Of a stretch of 64,000 nt of DNA, positions 1 to 7,296 are shown piece after piece. Below the pieces are notes generated by a model. The model saw only the letters and a program-made list of their open reading frames with translations. It had not been told where the DNA came from and did not search any database. The translations under genes and the position numbers were made by a program. Position 1 is the stretch's first letter, and each line of letters opens with the position of its first letter. This stretch comes from Candidatus Saccharimonadota bacterium (lineage in GTDB: Bacteria > Patescibacteriota > Saccharimonadia > Saccharimonadales > Saccharimonadaceae): assembly GCA_028289065.1 (NCBI GenBank), contig JAQGHA010000009.1, forward strand, positions 1 to 64,000. The letters run 5' to 3'.

Positions 1-4
1 TATT

Positions 5-559
5 CTAACTCTCGCCCACCACGGTTTTACGACTACTGTTCGTTCGTCTGCTATGACTCTTGCCATGTCCGTGTATCTCCCTATTCTCGTTGATCGTTCT
101 TGGTTCGTTACTGTACCATAAAGCACCCACTATCGCAATTATGACCCCTGCTATTACATCGAACGGTGTATGCACCAATGCCAGCACACGGCCGATACAA
201 ACTACCACCACTAACGCCGCTAAAACGATGGATAGTTTTTTCATACGAGTTTCAAACCAGACGGCGGCAGCAATGGCGGTGACGAATAAAGCGTGGTCCG
301 ACGGGAAGCCGGGGTTATTAAGATATGAAGCACCTGGGTCAACGCCAAGAAGTTCGAAGGGACGAAGGTCGGAGGGCTGGTAAACGCTAGCTAGGAACTT
401 TGCCAGCATGTAAGCGGTTAAGCCAGCCATCAGAATGCGTGAATAGGCTTTAAAGCGCTGGCCTTTAGGTACTTTAAATAAAATAGCCCAAGCACCTATT
501 AAGACTACCGCAATAACGGAGTAATCGGCTATCAAACGAATGAGGAAATCGGCTGACAT
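5..559 (-). CDS. PAP2-family lipid phosphatase (membrane)
   Basis: The 184-residue protein has several hydrophobic segments and the PAP2 signature: an RP-containing first motif near residues 65-67, GFPSDHA near 84-90 (a PSDH form of the usual PSGH) and GRxxxxxHTPFDV near 123-135. Members of this family dephosphorylate undecaprenyl diphosphate or phosphatidic acid at the outer membrane face. The C terminus is a charged, Ser/Arg-rich tail. Recycling of undecaprenyl diphosphate (BcrC-like) is the likeliest role, but the substrate cannot be read from sequence. The gene stands alone, with a long AT-rich intergenic region on its 5' side. Confidence 0.8.
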   Translation of the reverse strand: MSADFLIRLIADYSVIAVVLIGAWAILFKVPKGQRFKAYSRILMAGLTAYMLAKFLASVYQPSDLRPFELLGVDPGASYLNNPGFPSDHALFVTAIAAAVWFETRMKKLSIVLAALVVVVCIGRVLALVHTPFDVIAGVIIAIVGALWYSNEPRTINENREIHGHGKSHSRRTNSSRKTVVGES

Positions 560-816
560 ATGTATATAGTATAAACCTCGCTTTAGGTAATACGCTAGGG
601 CTTATGAAAAACCCGGGGGAAATATCAAAAAATATTGAAAAAAAGTTTATTTAGCGTAAAGTTAAAAATATAAACATATACGGTTACGCACGAAAAAAAA
701 GTATTTGCGCGAAATTTCAGTATAAGACTTCTTACTTGGTGTATCAATAAGACAATTGTCAGATCTAAGGCTTTAGTCGGAGCACTTAGGGATTAACTTC
801 AAAAGAAAGGATTGAC

Positions 817-927
817 ATGAATTTTACTATTCTTGAAACTGTCACAAACGAAGCCGTTCGTGACAAGAAGCAACTTAAAAACTTCGCTATAGAACAAGCA
901 TCTGCCGGCACACCATGGCTTGAATAA
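817..927 (+). CDS. Small peptide with C-terminal TPWLE; candidate ComX-like pheromone precursor
   Basis: This 36-residue ORF is too short for the ORF track. It has a good ribosome binding site (AAGAAAGG) just upstream of ATG. The peptide is charged in its first two thirds and ends in AGTPWLE, so its only Trp is the third residue from the end. The next gene encodes a polyprenyl-synthase-fold enzyme. This is the composition of the Bacillus ComX/ComQ system, in which ComQ prenylates a Trp near the ComX C terminus (third from the end in several known pherotypes). Similarity to ComX outside that position is not evident, and the gene order is the reverse of Bacillus comQ-comX. The 257 bases before it (560-816) are AT-rich and hold no other gene that I can see. 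A signalling or RiPP role is inference. Confidence 0.6.
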   Translation: MNFTILETVTNEAVRDKKQLKNFAIEQASAGTPWLE

Positions 928-939
928 TTTTCAAGTCTT

Positions 940-974
940 TTTAGGCAAGAGTTTTCTAGAAACTCTTGCCTAAA
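940..974 (+). terminator. Perfect 15-bp hairpin between peptide gene and ComQ-like gene
   Basis: The arms TTTAGGCAAGAGTTT and AAACTCTTGCCTAAA pair perfectly around a 5-base loop (TCTAG) and are followed by a loosely T-rich stretch (TGATTTTTATATATTT). It lies 12 bases after the peptide stop and 42 bases before the enzyme start. It probably acts as a partial terminator or RNA-stabilising element, so that the peptide mRNA exceeds the enzyme mRNA. Confidence 0.8.
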
Positions 975-1016
975 TGATTTTTATATATTTATTCTAAATT
1001 ATTACTGGAGATTCCT

Positions 1017-2285
1017 ATGTCTTCCCTTATGAGACAAGTAATTAATATGACAGAGATACTTGAGGCAAACAAAACAGTAACTCAGAATCAATTAACAAAC
1101 CTAGTTGAATCACTTATCGAATCAGAATCTCAACCTGGTGGACCATATTTAAACAAAAATCAGGCTGATTTAGTTCTCAATGCACGTATATTGAAATTAT
1201 TTCACTTACTCAATAAGGATCTTCCAGAAGTAGAAAATTATATATATGATCAATTATCGAATAATACACTTCTTTCAGTTAATGAAAAAACAAACGTTAA
1301 AAAGATAATAAATTTTAGCATAAGCAAAGAACCAGCTTTGCATACAAAACGTGAATATAACTATTCATTTTTTAATTCATTCGTTGAATCATTAACATCA
1401 GAAGTCGGTACAGAGATTGATATATTTGGTAAAAAAATAATTTCAGTTGATAAGTTCGGAGAAATAACTAGATTCTCTTCTTCATTTTATGAGTCTCTCA
1501 ATTTATCAAACATTATTTTAAGCATCGACTTGAAAAAACTTGGTGAAGCCAATTTCATGATTTGGCTAGCTTATTCTATTTACGACTCCGTCATAGACGG
1601 CGACATTAATCCCGGTGCCATATCCAGCGGAAATGTCGCATTGCGTAGAGCGCTAGAGTTATACAGATCGTCTAACATTGACTATTCCACTGTGTTGGAA
1701 TATATAGACAAAGTCGATATTGCTAATTCTTGGGAGGTGGCACATTGCAGGTTTAAAATAAACTCTAGAGAATTTGAAATCTCATCAGTCCCAAATCGCA
1801 CGGAACTTGAATTTTTACTAGAAAATAGAGCTATTGCGCATATTATAGGACCTTTGTGTATAGCTCAAGAAGTAAATATGACTTCGAATAATATCAAGAA
1901 ATTGGAACAAGCTTTAAAATATTACTGCATAGCGCGTCAGTTGAATGACGACATTCATGACTGGATTGAAGATTTCAATAACGGAAGAATAACATTTGTT
2001 TTAGCCGAGTTATTGCGAAAAACAAATTTCGCTTCAGGTAAACATCGCAATCTAAATGCTATAAATATTATGAAGAAATTATTTTATGATACAGAACTTG
2101 AAAAATTAAGTAAGCTAATTGAAACATATATAATTAAATCGATATCACTATTAGATCAAATCGATTCAAGGCTAAGCGATTGTATATTCACAACTTCATA
2201 CATACTGCCTATTGGGGATTCGGCTCAAAAAGCGTCAAAACAACACAAACTCAATAAAGACACTGTTCTAAAAATTCATCTATAG
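1017..2285 (+). CDS. Polyprenyl-synthase-fold protein, candidate ComQ-like peptide prenyltransferase
   Basis: The 422-residue protein is predicted mostly helical. It shows two Asp-rich motifs in the order and spacing of trans-isoprenyl diphosphate synthases: YDSVIDGD near residue 190 and NDDIHDWIEDFNNGR near 310. Such motifs bind Mg2+ and prenyl diphosphate. The first ~130 residues are an AT-rich, lysine-rich region with no domain I recognise; the C terminus is Lys-rich. A housekeeping GGPP or undecaprenyl synthase would be shorter (about 300-350 residues) and have a canonical DDxxD, which is missing here. Together with the Trp-ending peptide encoded just upstream, a peptide-prenylating ComQ-type role is proposed. 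A terpene cyclase is the main alternative. ATG start with GGAG upstream. Confidence 0.6.
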   Translation: MSSLMRQVINMTEILEANKTVTQNQLTNLVESLIESESQPGGPYLNKNQADLVLNARILKLFHLLNKDLPEVENYIYDQLSNNTLLSVNEKTNVKKIINFSISKEPALHTKREYNYSFFNSFVESLTSEVGTEIDIFGKKIISVDKFGEITRFSSSFYESLNLSNIILSIDLKKLGEANFMIWLAYSIYDSVIDGDINPGAISSGNVALRRALELYRSSNIDYSTVLEYIDKVDIANSWEVAHCRFKINSREFEISSVPNRTELEFLLENRAIAHIIGPLCIAQEVNMTSNNIKKLEQALKYYCIARQLNDDIHDWIEDFNNGRITFVLAELLRKTNFASGKHRNLNAINIMKKLFYDTELEKLSKLIETYIIKSISLLDQIDSRLSDCIFTTSYILPIGDSAQKASKQHKLNKDTVLKIHL

Positions 2286-2310
2286 GCTTGTGTGCATTTA
2301 TTTACGGCTG

Positions 2311-2919
2311 TTAAGATACATTTGTTTTAATATAGTCATAAAATTCTTTGAATGAAGGACATTTATTATATACAAGAGAGATATCAATAGATCCTGCAAT
2401 TCTTGGATTTATAGATGTTTGGTAAAAAATTTCTTTACCGGAACATTGAAATATAGCTTCTCTAAGTTTTTCTTTAGGAGATGTAATTGTCTCTGGATTA
2501 CCTGAAAATCTCGGTATTCTCTTAAGGCCTAAACTGGTTTTTATTCCAATAGGATCTGCTATCAACCATGCTTCTATTTCTTCTACCGGTATGCATACTA
2601 AATTGTTTCGAATAGCAGATAATGAAAGTTTCGAAGTTAACTCTGCTTTAAGTTTCTTATGATCATTTCGGTCTAAATCATGAACTACAATCAGTATGTC
2701 ACATTTTCTATTCTTTAAATCTTGCGCCCAGGCTACACATTTACTTCTTATCTTCGCGCAACCATTACCTACTTTTGACTTAAAACCTATACCATCAGTA
2801 TCGACAATTTTAGAGATAAGGATTCGAATAGTCTCGAAGTCGGTTGAATCTTCGGAAATAATGCCAATATGGCCTATGCCTTTATTTGAAGGAGAAGCCA
2901 TCTTCTTTCCAGTACTCAC
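2311..2919 (-). CDS. DUF4276-like (Toprim-fold) protein, partner of the adjacent ATPase
   Basis: The 202-residue protein has a Toprim-like pattern: IGIISEDSTDFETIR near the N terminus (acidic residue after a beta strand), DILIVVHDLDRNDHKKL near residue 75 (DxD-type) and PVEEIEAWLIAD near 110, which is characteristic of DUF4276. Its start overlaps the end of the ATPase gene by about 38 bases, so the two are translated as a unit. ATPase plus Toprim/DUF4276 pairs are repeatedly found in defence contexts (PARIS-like logic, though AriB is a different family). The start could also be the internal Met at 2901. Nuclease activity is not proven by the sequence. Confidence 0.6.
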   Translation of the reverse strand: MSTGKKMASPSNKGIGHIGIISEDSTDFETIRILISKIVDTDGIGFKSKVGNGCAKIRSKCVAWAQDLKNRKCDILIVVHDLDRNDHKKLKAELTSKLSLSAIRNNLVCIPVEEIEAWLIADPIGIKTSLGLKRIPRFSGNPETITSPKEKLREAIFQCSGKEIFYQTSINPRIAGSIDISLVYNKCPSFKEFYDYIKTNVS

Positions 2920-4093
2920 CTAGATTACCAGAGTCGTTCAAGTATAGTTTAAGAGCACGGTAATCATCTTTTGACATAGCACTCTGTAGTGGCTCGACTA
3001 TTGTTCCCTGGTTACTTTTTCGTACCAGTGAAACATTCTCAGGACTTATCTTATCCAATACATAATCTGAGTGTGTACTAACTACAATTTGCTTATATTT
3101 TGATTGATCTTTAATTAATTCCATTACATTACTTAGTAAGCCATGGTGGACACAAACCTCAGGCTCTTCAATTAACATTAATTTACTATTATCATTTAAG
3201 ATATAAAAAATCAGTGCGAGTGTTTTAAATGTCCCTTCAGAAAGTTGATTAGGAGAAAGCTGTAAGGTTCCTATACTGAAGATCGGTACTACTAATACAC
3301 GATTGCTTGTTATTTTTTCGGTCATTCCTCCAGCTTTAATTTTTACTGAACTATTAGGAACTTTGATTTGAGAGAAATCTATATCGTCTACAAGATTAAC
3401 ACCCAAGTGATTAACAGCATTTATATAACGCTGATACGCTTTTTTATTATTATATTTCAATATATATAGATCGTATAAAAATTGTTGATGACCACTACGT
3501 TTGTTCGGTCTGCGTGCCGATCTATCTTCTTCAAGCTCGAAAGAAATGGGACTTTTTGATGGATCAGAGAATACAGTTGCACCATAATATTTAATACTTC
3601 GAAGAAATGGAGTAAGTTTGAATAGAAAATCTCTCAATATTTCATCATCAGGTAAGTACATACGTTCGTGAGTATGTAGTCTGTTCGCCCTAATCAGATA
3701 ATCGATAAAGTCAAATGCTTCAGGATCAATTTTTGTCCATTTAGTCATTTTAGAAACTCTTTTTAAATACAATTCAAAGTATTTTACTTCATCATATACT
3801 TCTATATTATCTAAATATAATTCTGCTTTGAGCCTATACGTATCGTTTTTGTAAGTAAAACTTGCGATTATCTCTGTCATGGGATAGATATTTTCTTCAA
3901 CGCCGTATCGACGATGTCGTGCATTTCCAGACGCTAATTGCCTTAGAAGCTTAACCGCACCTAAGGTACTCGTCTTACCAGATCCATTGAGTCCTATTAA
4001 AGCCGTTAACTCAGCATGAAGCTTGATATCTGTGTCAACCAGAGATTTATAATTAGCTACATGTATCTCATTTAAGACTAAATTGTCATCCAT
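2882..4093 (-). CDS. AAA15/OLD-type ATPase, RecF-like
   Basis: An ABC-type (SMC/RecF-like) ATPase of 403 residues. Walker A is GLNGSGKTS close to the N terminus; Walker B with D-loop is LMLIEEPEVCVHH, followed by the H-loop region VVSTHSDYVLDKI. The signature-like LSEGTFKTLALIF lies just before Walker B. The ORF opens at 4195, but MDDNLVLNEIHVANYKSL, starting at 4093, is the family's usual N terminus, and a TATTACTAT box lies immediately before it, suggesting a leaderless start. It has no Toprim domain of its own; that function may be supplied in trans by the overlapping DUF4276 gene. Confidence 0.8.
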   Translation of the reverse strand: MDDNLVLNEIHVANYKSLVDTDIKLHAELTALIGLNGSGKTSTLGAVKLLRQLASGNARHRRYGVEENIYPMTEIIASFTYKNDTYRLKAELYLDNIEVYDEVKYFELYLKRVSKMTKWTKIDPEAFDFIDYLIRANRLHTHERMYLPDDEILRDFLFKLTPFLRSIKYYGATVFSDPSKSPISFELEEDRSARRPNKRSGHQQFLYDLYILKYNNKKAYQRYINAVNHLGVNLVDDIDFSQIKVPNSSVKIKAGGMTEKITSNRVLVVPIFSIGTLQLSPNQLSEGTFKTLALIFYILNDNSKLMLIEEPEVCVHHGLLSNVMELIKDQSKYKQIVVSTHSDYVLDKISPENVSLVRKSNQGTIVEPLQSAMSKDDYRALKLYLNDSGNLGEYWKEDGFSFK

Positions 4094-4319
4094 ATAGTAA
4101 TATAGTAACACTACATTGCCGTTTAAAAGATATCTGTTTGTTAAAAATCGATACAAGGCATACTCATTATATAGACTAACAAATCTCATGCTCACAAGCC
4201 GTTTACAGACAAGACCGGTCCCTCGTGATTAAGCTTCATTACATTAATGTGTATAAGAATTGGTTTCGAAATATAATTAGATGTTTCGTATATGAGGTAT
4301 AGTAATTTTATTTAACTTG

Positions 4320-4474
4320 TGCTATAATAGTAACATTGCATCCGAATGGATACCTCACTATTGCCTCAAGCCGCTCAGTCGCGGGCCCAACTGGTAAATA
4401 AATAGATATGGTTTACTGCTGTTCGTCTGCAGCGACAACATACCAATTTCTAACCCTGAAAGGGATTACTATTT
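4320..4474 (+). promoter_or_regulatory. Extended -10 promoter and ~140-nt leader of the DEAD-box gene
   Basis: TGCTATAAT (extended -10, TATAAT at 4323-4328) is followed by an untranslated region of about 140 nt, unusually long in a genome where many genes are leaderless. It contains a potential 19-codon upstream ORF (4346-4405, starting MDTSLLPQ) and a short stem-loop (ACTGCTG/CTGCAGC region) before the helicase. Long leaders are typical of cold-shock helicases, so temperature or translational control is plausible but inferred. Confidence 0.5.
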
Positions 4475-5728
4475 ATGGCATATCGCCCTAGCAACAACTC
4501 ATCAACTCAACCACGTGGAGCTCGTCCTGGCCACCGTTCATTCGGCGGACAGTCTTCAAACAACCGACGTCCATCAGGTGGCAACGGCGGCGGAAACCGT
4601 CGCGGTGCTTACATTCACCCAAGCAAGTTTATTAACAAAGCTGTAGCTGCAGTCGACGAAGTCGTCTACGAGCACAAAAACAACTTTGCAGACTTTCCTT
4701 TTACAGCTGCTTTGCACGCTAACGTTGCAAAACGTGGCTACACTGCACCAAGCCCAATCCAAGACCAAGCGATTCCCCTTATTCTAGAAGGCCGCGACGT
4801 TATTGGTTTAGCTAACACTGGTACTGGTAAAACAGCTGCCTTCCTATTGCCTATCATTAACTCACTTACAACTCACAGCCCACGTGCTTCAGTGCTTATC
4901 ATGGCACCAACCCGTGAACTTGCTGTGCAAATTGAAGAAGAGTTCCGTGCCTTTTCACAAGGTATGCAACTATACGACGCAATTTGTGTTGGTGGTACTA
5001 ACATTGACCGTCAAATCCGCGACCTTCGTCGTGGTGCGCACGTAATCATTGGTACACCTGGCCGTCTTAAGGACCTTATGAACCGCCGCGAACTTAACCT
5101 AAGCAACGTTACGACACTTGTTCTTGACGAAGCTGACCGTATGCTCGACATGGGGTTCATCAACGACATCCGTACAATTGTTAGCCAAACTCCTGCTGAA
5201 CGCCAAACATTGTTCTTCAGCGCGACTATTACGCCTACTATTAAAGATTTAGTTAATACTTTCCTTAATGACCCAGCTGAAGTACAGGTACGTACTGCTG
5301 ATACCAGCGAACGTGTTGACCAAAACATCATCGAAGCTGATACCAAAGAAGCTCGCCTTGATATCCTTACTAACATGTTAAACGAAGCTGAATTCGAAAA
5401 AGTTCTAGTATTCGGTGAAACAAAGTTTGGTGTTCAACGACTTTCTGACCACCTTGAACGAAGTGGCCACTCATCTGTTGCCATTCACGGTAACAAGTCA
5501 CAATCTCAACGCCAACGTGCTTTGAAGACTTTCAAAGATGGTAAAGCTCGTATTTTGGTTGCAACCGACGTTGCTGCTCGTGGTTTAGACATTCCAAATG
5601 TTAGCCACGTTATCAACTACGACCAACCTGCTACCTACGAAGACTACGTTCACCGTATCGGCCGTACTGGTCGTGGTGGCGCTAGCGGTAAGGCACTTAC
5701 TTTTGTGCCAACCCAAACTCGTCGTTAG
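4475..5728 (+). CDS. DEAD-box RNA helicase, RhlE/CshA-like
   Basis: 417 residues. A Gly/Arg/Ser/Asn-rich N-terminal extension (about 45 residues) precedes the helicase core, which shows a Q motif (GYTAPSPIQDQA), motif I ANTGTGKT, DEAD within VLDEADRM, SAT, and motif VI HRIGRTGRGG. The C terminus stops soon after the second RecA lobe, so there is no C-terminal RNA-binding domain; the RGG-like N terminus may serve instead. Codons are strongly biased (AAC, GAC, CGT), as in highly expressed genes. It likely unwinds RNA during ribosome assembly or mRNA decay, especially in the cold. A short duplicated AAACTCGTCGTTAG follows at the stop. Confidence 0.93.
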   Translation: MAYRPSNNSSTQPRGARPGHRSFGGQSSNNRRPSGGNGGGNRRGAYIHPSKFINKAVAAVDEVVYEHKNNFADFPFTAALHANVAKRGYTAPSPIQDQAIPLILEGRDVIGLANTGTGKTAAFLLPIINSLTTHSPRASVLIMAPTRELAVQIEEEFRAFSQGMQLYDAICVGGTNIDRQIRDLRRGAHVIIGTPGRLKDLMNRRELNLSNVTTLVLDEADRMLDMGFINDIRTIVSQTPAERQTLFFSATITPTIKDLVNTFLNDPAEVQVRTADTSERVDQNIIEADTKEARLDILTNMLNEAEFEKVLVFGETKFGVQRLSDHLERSGHSSVAIHGNKSQSQRQRALKTFKDGKARILVATDVAARGLDIPNVSHVINYDQPATYEDYVHRIGRTGRGGASGKALTFVPTQTRR

Positions 5729-5748
5729 TCAGCTCGGCAAACTCGTCG

Positions 5749-6549
5749 TTAGTTTACGAGACTGCTAATTTCTTTAGCAACAAATTTAGTGTACCGGCCT
5801 ATGATTTCATGGCCGGTCACTATTTTTTTTGCGGTAATGTTTGGCATGGCTTTTGCTAAGTTTCGAATGCGCGCACCAATAACGACCGGGTCTAACGTGC
5901 CGTATAAAATTGTGATTGGTAATTTCAACTGAGCCGCATCTTCTAAGGCGGTTTGGTTAACGATACTTGCTTCCAAGGCTGCCACATAGGTGGCGATGTT
6001 CCCGGCATTAATATCTAATGCTTTGGTGGCTAGTTTTAACTTCACAATAAGTGGCGACAGCGATTCTAATGTTTGCGGGTATTTCTTTGCTCGTCGGTAT
6101 AAATCTTTTAATAGTTCATCGCGTTGTAATAGTTGGCGCTTTTCTTCAGTTTGCTTATAAAACGGTGGGCTACATAAAATGAGCTGCTTAGCGATAAATG
6201 GGTAGCGCTTGGCAACTTCAACCGCCACTAAGCTACCCAGTGAGTGGCCAACAATAATAGGTTGCTTCAACAAACGAAGTTTAAATAATGTTGCCCCTAC
6301 TGATCTCGCCTGCGTTTTAGCATCGTAAATTGCCCAGCTTGGCTTTGGCGATTCCCCAAAACCAAGTAAATCAATGCCTAGCACCCGAACATCTTTCGGT
6401 AGCAACGGTATCAGTTCTTCCCAAGCCTTGGCGGAGTTGCCAATGCCGTGTATCAAGATAATGGTTTCCTTTGGTTTTTTAGGTGACAAAAACTCCGTCA
6501 CATGTAGTGGGTACGGAATTTTTAACCAACGGTGAACAAACACATCCAT
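5749..6549 (-). CDS. Alpha/beta-fold hydrolase
   Basis: 266 residues with the oxyanion motif HGIGNSAKAWEE, nucleophile elbow GHSLGS (Ser near 100), the acid in YGTLDPVV and the catalytic His in GHEII near the C terminus. It has no signal peptide and is thus cytoplasmic. The substrate is unknown; family members include esterases and C-C hydrolases. A TATGAT box lies six bases before the ATG, indicating leaderless transcription. It converges with the DEAD-box gene. Confidence 0.85.
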   Translation of the reverse strand: MDVFVHRWLKIPYPLHVTEFLSPKKPKETIILIHGIGNSAKAWEELIPLLPKDVRVLGIDLLGFGESPKPSWAIYDAKTQARSVGATLFKLRLLKQPIIVGHSLGSLVAVEVAKRYPFIAKQLILCSPPFYKQTEEKRQLLQRDELLKDLYRRAKKYPQTLESLSPLIVKLKLATKALDINAGNIATYVAALEASIVNQTALEDAAQLKLPITILYGTLDPVVIGARIRNLAKAMPNITAKKIVTGHEIIGRYTKFVAKEISSLVN

Positions 6550-6581
6550 CTACCTATCATACCAAACCTCTGATATAGTTA

Positions 6582-6890
6582 ATGGTAATGTCACGCGAAA
6601 ATTACGTATTTCAAGAACACGTCAAAGGGAAAAAGAAGCTTACTGCTTTTGATATTATTGTCATCGTTGCTTCGTTTCTCTACCCTTTAAGTAGCATTTA
6701 TCAGGTTATTGCCATTTTCCATGGCTCAACCGAAGGTGTCTCGCTGTATTCTTGGGTAAGTTTCGCCGTCTTCTCGGTCATTTTTCTTATCTACGGCATC
6801 AAACACCGCATCACTCCAATGATAATAACTAATAGTATTTGGTTAGTTATGGATAGCTTAGTTGTTATTGGCGTGTTACTAAACAGTTAG
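6582..6890 (+). CDS. SemiSWEET/PQ-loop three-helix transporter subunit
   Basis: 102 residues: a charged N terminus (about 20 residues), then three transmembrane helices with the PQ-loop pattern FLYPLSSIYQV and GVSLYSWVSF. Bacterial SemiSWEETs of this size dimerise to move small sugars across the membrane. The P-Q dipeptide itself is replaced by P-L, so the sugar role is inferred from size, topology and the GVSLYS motif. A TATAGT box lies just upstream of the start, which may be 6582 or the in-frame ATG at 6588. It overlaps the end of the convergent VOC gene by 4 bases. Confidence 0.7.
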   Translation: MVMSRENYVFQEHVKGKKKLTAFDIIVIVASFLYPLSSIYQVIAIFHGSTEGVSLYSWVSFAVFSVIFLIYGIKHRITPMIITNSIWLVMDSLVVIGVLLNS

Positions 6891-7276
6891 TCTTCAATAA
6901 GGGCAAGTACGTTACCGGCTGGGTCTTTAAACCAAGCAATATTTGGGCCTTGGTTGGCATCCTTACCACGTAGCACTCCCCGCTCGTCTTGCGGCGCTGG
7001 CATATTATCGTAGCGTTCAAACTGGATACCATGGTGGCCAGCCAAGTGGTTGATAGTGTCATTAATATCGGCAACCACAAAATTCAAAACTGTAAACTCG
7101 GCCGGTACGTGGTTGGGTTTTTCATATATAAACAGCTGGCCACCGCCAGGTAATTCAAGAAGTAAGCCCATACTATCGTCTTTTAAGAGAAGTTGAAGCG
7201 TATCAACGTAAAACCTGCGGGCTTCTTGAATGCTTGATACTGAAATTCCGCTAAATGAAGATAAAGCTGTAATCAT
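6887..7276 (-). CDS. VOC-superfamily protein (glyoxalase/dioxygenase fold)
   Basis: 129 residues with the paired beta-alpha-beta-beta-beta modules of the vicinal-oxygen-chelate fold: SGISVSSIQEARRFYVDTL at the N terminus, LNFVVADINDTINHL in the middle and WFKDPAGNVLALIED at the C terminus, the last being the classic VOC ending with a metal-binding Glu. It could be a glyoxalase-like or antibiotic-binding protein; the substrate is not evident. It lies downstream of the GH81 operon on the opposite side and is probably its own transcript. Confidence 0.8.
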   Translation of the reverse strand: MITALSSFSGISVSSIQEARRFYVDTLQLLLKDDSMGLLLELPGGGQLFIYEKPNHVPAEFTVLNFVVADINDTINHLAGHHGIQFERYDNMPAPQDERGVLRGKDANQGPNIAWFKDPAGNVLALIED

Positions 7277-7296
7277 GTACTTATTATACTCTCCTT

